From Heloderma charlesbogerti (taxonomy: Eukaryota; Chordata; Lepidosauria; Squamata; Helodermatidae), in contig JANEZZ010000310.1 of the NCBI GenBank assembly GCA_026122225.1, forward strand, positions 372,001 to 436,000: DNA of 64,000 bases, given 5' to 3'. Made by a program: the position numbers and the translations under genes. Below, one piece after another: positions 62,256-64,000 of the stretch. Each line of letters starts with the position of its first letter. Positions within the stretch are counted from its first letter, which is position 1. The notes under the pieces were generated by a model that was not told the DNA's origin, made no database searches, and was given only the letters and a program-made list of their open reading frames with translations.

Positions 62256-62400
62256 GTGTTGGACTAGGGCCAGGGACATCCAGATTCAAGTTCCCCATCC
62301 CATGCAGCCATGATGCACACCAGATGACCTAGACCAGTCTCTCCCATCACCCCACCCAGCCTAACTTACCTCATGGGGGTACGGATCAAATTGGGGGCGG
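62253..62400 (+). mobile_element. SINE fragment (same family as 20184)
   Basis: TTGGACTAGGGCCAGGGACA then AGATTCAAGTTCCCC (box B like) and CCCAGCCTAACTTACCTCAT. Confidence 0.6.
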
Positions 62401-62837
62401 GGGGAGTGAGGAGAGAACCATATGTGCCTCCCTATGAAATAGGCAGGTTATCAATGTACGACTGCAAGAATTTGAAAAGGGAGCTATTCTGATAGAACTG
62501 CCTGAGTAAGACATGGTAGTAGGGAGATTGTACTAAGAGCTAAGGAATGATCTAGAGCTGACAGAATTGTACACAGTCTGAGTGACAAGCATGGTCCTAT
62601 CTTCATAAAAGTTCTCTTTTTTTCCTGCACTGATAATCACAAGATCTTTGGATGCCACCGTGACATATGCCTTTCTTGTGAGCAACGTTGTTTGCACTCT
62701 TGTCTCTCAAAAGAAAAAATCAAAACTTTTTTTGCCTGTCTGCGTTGGTGTCTGTTCCCCTGCCCACCCCATTTAGATATTGCTGTCCTTCACTTTAACA
62801 AAATATAGACAAGGCCAGCATTCAGTCCCCTTCTCAG

Positions 62838-62980
62838 CTATGAAGCTCAACTGGCTGACCTTGAGTTGATCGCTATCTGCCTGAGCTACCTCACAGCTTG
62901 TTGAGTGGATGAAACGTGGCAGGGAGCCCATGTATGACTCTGGGCAAAGAGCAGGATAAAGATGTAAGGAATAAACCATA
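62838..62980 (+). mobile_element. SINE fragment (same family as 20184)
   Basis: TATGAAGCTCAACTGGCTGA, GCTACCTCACAGCTTGTTG and GATAAAGATGTAAGGAATAAA. Confidence 0.55.
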
Positions 62981-63528
62981 AATAAAGCTAATACACATTA
63001 CCCTATAGCTTACCGTAATTAAGTGGAAGTATGTGTAATTGAAATAACCACATACTCTTCCCCTAACCACATATTCATCCCCTACCTAAACCTTAATTCC
63101 TCACCCCCTTCCCCTGTTGTAACCTTCTGTCTATTTTAGATGGTAAGCCTGTTGGGGCAAGGACCTGTCATACCTGTTCTTTGTAAAGTGCTTTGCACAT
63201 AGAAGGTGCTACAGAAAATGATAGATTGAAACTGTTACTTGTGAAATTGTTTTAATAATCCCTAGTACCTTTTAAAGTATTCAAACGGCTTCACATTATA
63301 CTGGGGATCCTTACAACAGCCCTGTAAGGCCTCAATAGAGGGACACTTGCCTCGATAGAGGGACATTTTAGCCAGGTGTGCTTTGTACATTTCTGTTTGT
63401 ATCTTACCCTACATTGTTCCACCACCACCCTGTGAGATATGTTTTCTAGACAACAAATGCAGCACAATCCCTCACTTTTGTTAATTCTAGCCTTGCTGTT
63501 AAGTGGCGGGTATTTTTTGGCTACATTG

Positions 63529-63544
63529 CCAGCAGGTGGCAGCG
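63529..63544 (+). promoter_or_regulatory. CTCF-like motif downstream of HEXA
   Basis: CCAGCAGGTGGCAGCG is an excellent match to the CTCF core consensus. It lies 4 kb past the HEXA stop, where an insulator toward the next gene could sit. Confidence 0.5.
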
Positions 63545-63776
63545 CTGGTCTGGCGTTGGCTCTCGTTTCCCTCTCCTCTGGAACAGTATGTTGGGTTCCT
63601 GAGAGGGCAGGAGGAATGATTATTATGCCTTCCTATTCTTAAAAGTTGCTGTCACTTTCTCATGCTGGGTAAATTGTTACCTTTTAGTGGCTGTACTTCT
63701 GTGCCGAGTGCAGAGCTGGTGAGAGCAGGCAAAGCTGACTAACACCAGGAATGGAACGAACACACTTGTGCGTGCA

Positions 63777-63777
63777 T

Positions 63778-63850
<73 letters not shown>
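63777..63850. repeat. Compound (CT)n(CA)n(GA)n microsatellite
   Basis: Three adjoining dinucleotide runs. The CT and GA arms are complementary and can fold. Confidence 0.95.
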
Positions 63851-63853
<3 letters not shown>

Positions 63854-64000
63854 GATCAGGACTCTAAAGCAAGTTTTCCCAATTGGGATATCCCTAAAAC
63901 TTATTTACAGTGCAGTTCTGTGCATCTCTACACAGGCATAAGTCCTTTTAAGTTCAGTGGGGCTTGTTTCCAGATGAGAATGGAAGAGCTATGCTGGATC

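Larger units (their letters stand above)
59520..64000. other. HEXA 3' UTR and downstream flank
   Basis: The start of this stretch must be HEXA 3' UTR. No AATAAA occurs in the first kilobase and the poly-A site is not assigned. 60175-61279 and 62981-63500 hold no gene I can recognise. The next gene expected from human synteny (CELF6) is not reached. Confidence 0.5.

Overview
This window is nuclear DNA from a vertebrate, most likely a squamate reptile (lizard or snake). Two conserved amniote genes are recognisable, and the space between and inside them is filled with elements typical of squamates: BovB (RTE), two large LINEs of the CR1/L2/L3 group, a bird/reptile-type CR1, a tRNA-Ala-like SINE, Penelope-like remnants, and many short hairpin DNA transposons. 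No prokaryotic genes, operons or CRISPR arrays are present.

Layout. 1-7408 is intron 1 of ARIH1 (minus strand), mostly unassigned sequence with scattered repeats. 7409-7798 is ARIH1 coding exon 1 inside a strong CpG island (about 7030-8345) with a palindromic CRE and YY1-like motifs. About 8.4-28.8 kb is intergenic and repeat-dominated. It holds a BovB element split by a younger L3-like LINE (8925-14652), a CR1 fragment (14884-16245), a second L3-like LINE with an uninterrupted 1009-codon ORF (16570-19835), a decayed hAT-like transposase region with four copies of a ~380-bp repeat (21.5-27.9 kb), and a solo LTR (24496-25050).

29103-59519 is HEXA (beta-hexosaminidase alpha subunit, plus strand). 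Thirteen exons are identified, matching mammalian exons 1 and 3-14 in phase, and in length apart from exon 1 (15 bp shorter) and exon 11 (one codon shorter). Mammalian exon 2 was not found. The HEXA promoter has a CpG-rich core with two TFEB/MITF-type boxes just upstream of the ATG. HEXA introns carry a second solo LTR (42444-42989), a ~2.1-kb LINE with a perfect 16-bp target duplication (54042-56166), a 5S rRNA/CR1 chimera (46403-46545) and dozens of hairpin MITEs. 59520-64000 is the HEXA 3' flank, with a Penelope-like GIY-YIG fragment, SINE pieces, a CTCF-like site and a compound microsatellite.

The divergent ARIH1-HEXA order agrees with human 15q23 as I recall it. The two genes are functionally unrelated: ARIH1 is a cytosolic/nuclear RBR ubiquitin ligase and HEXA is a lysosomal glycosidase. 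All repeat-class names come from recognising sequence, not from a database search.
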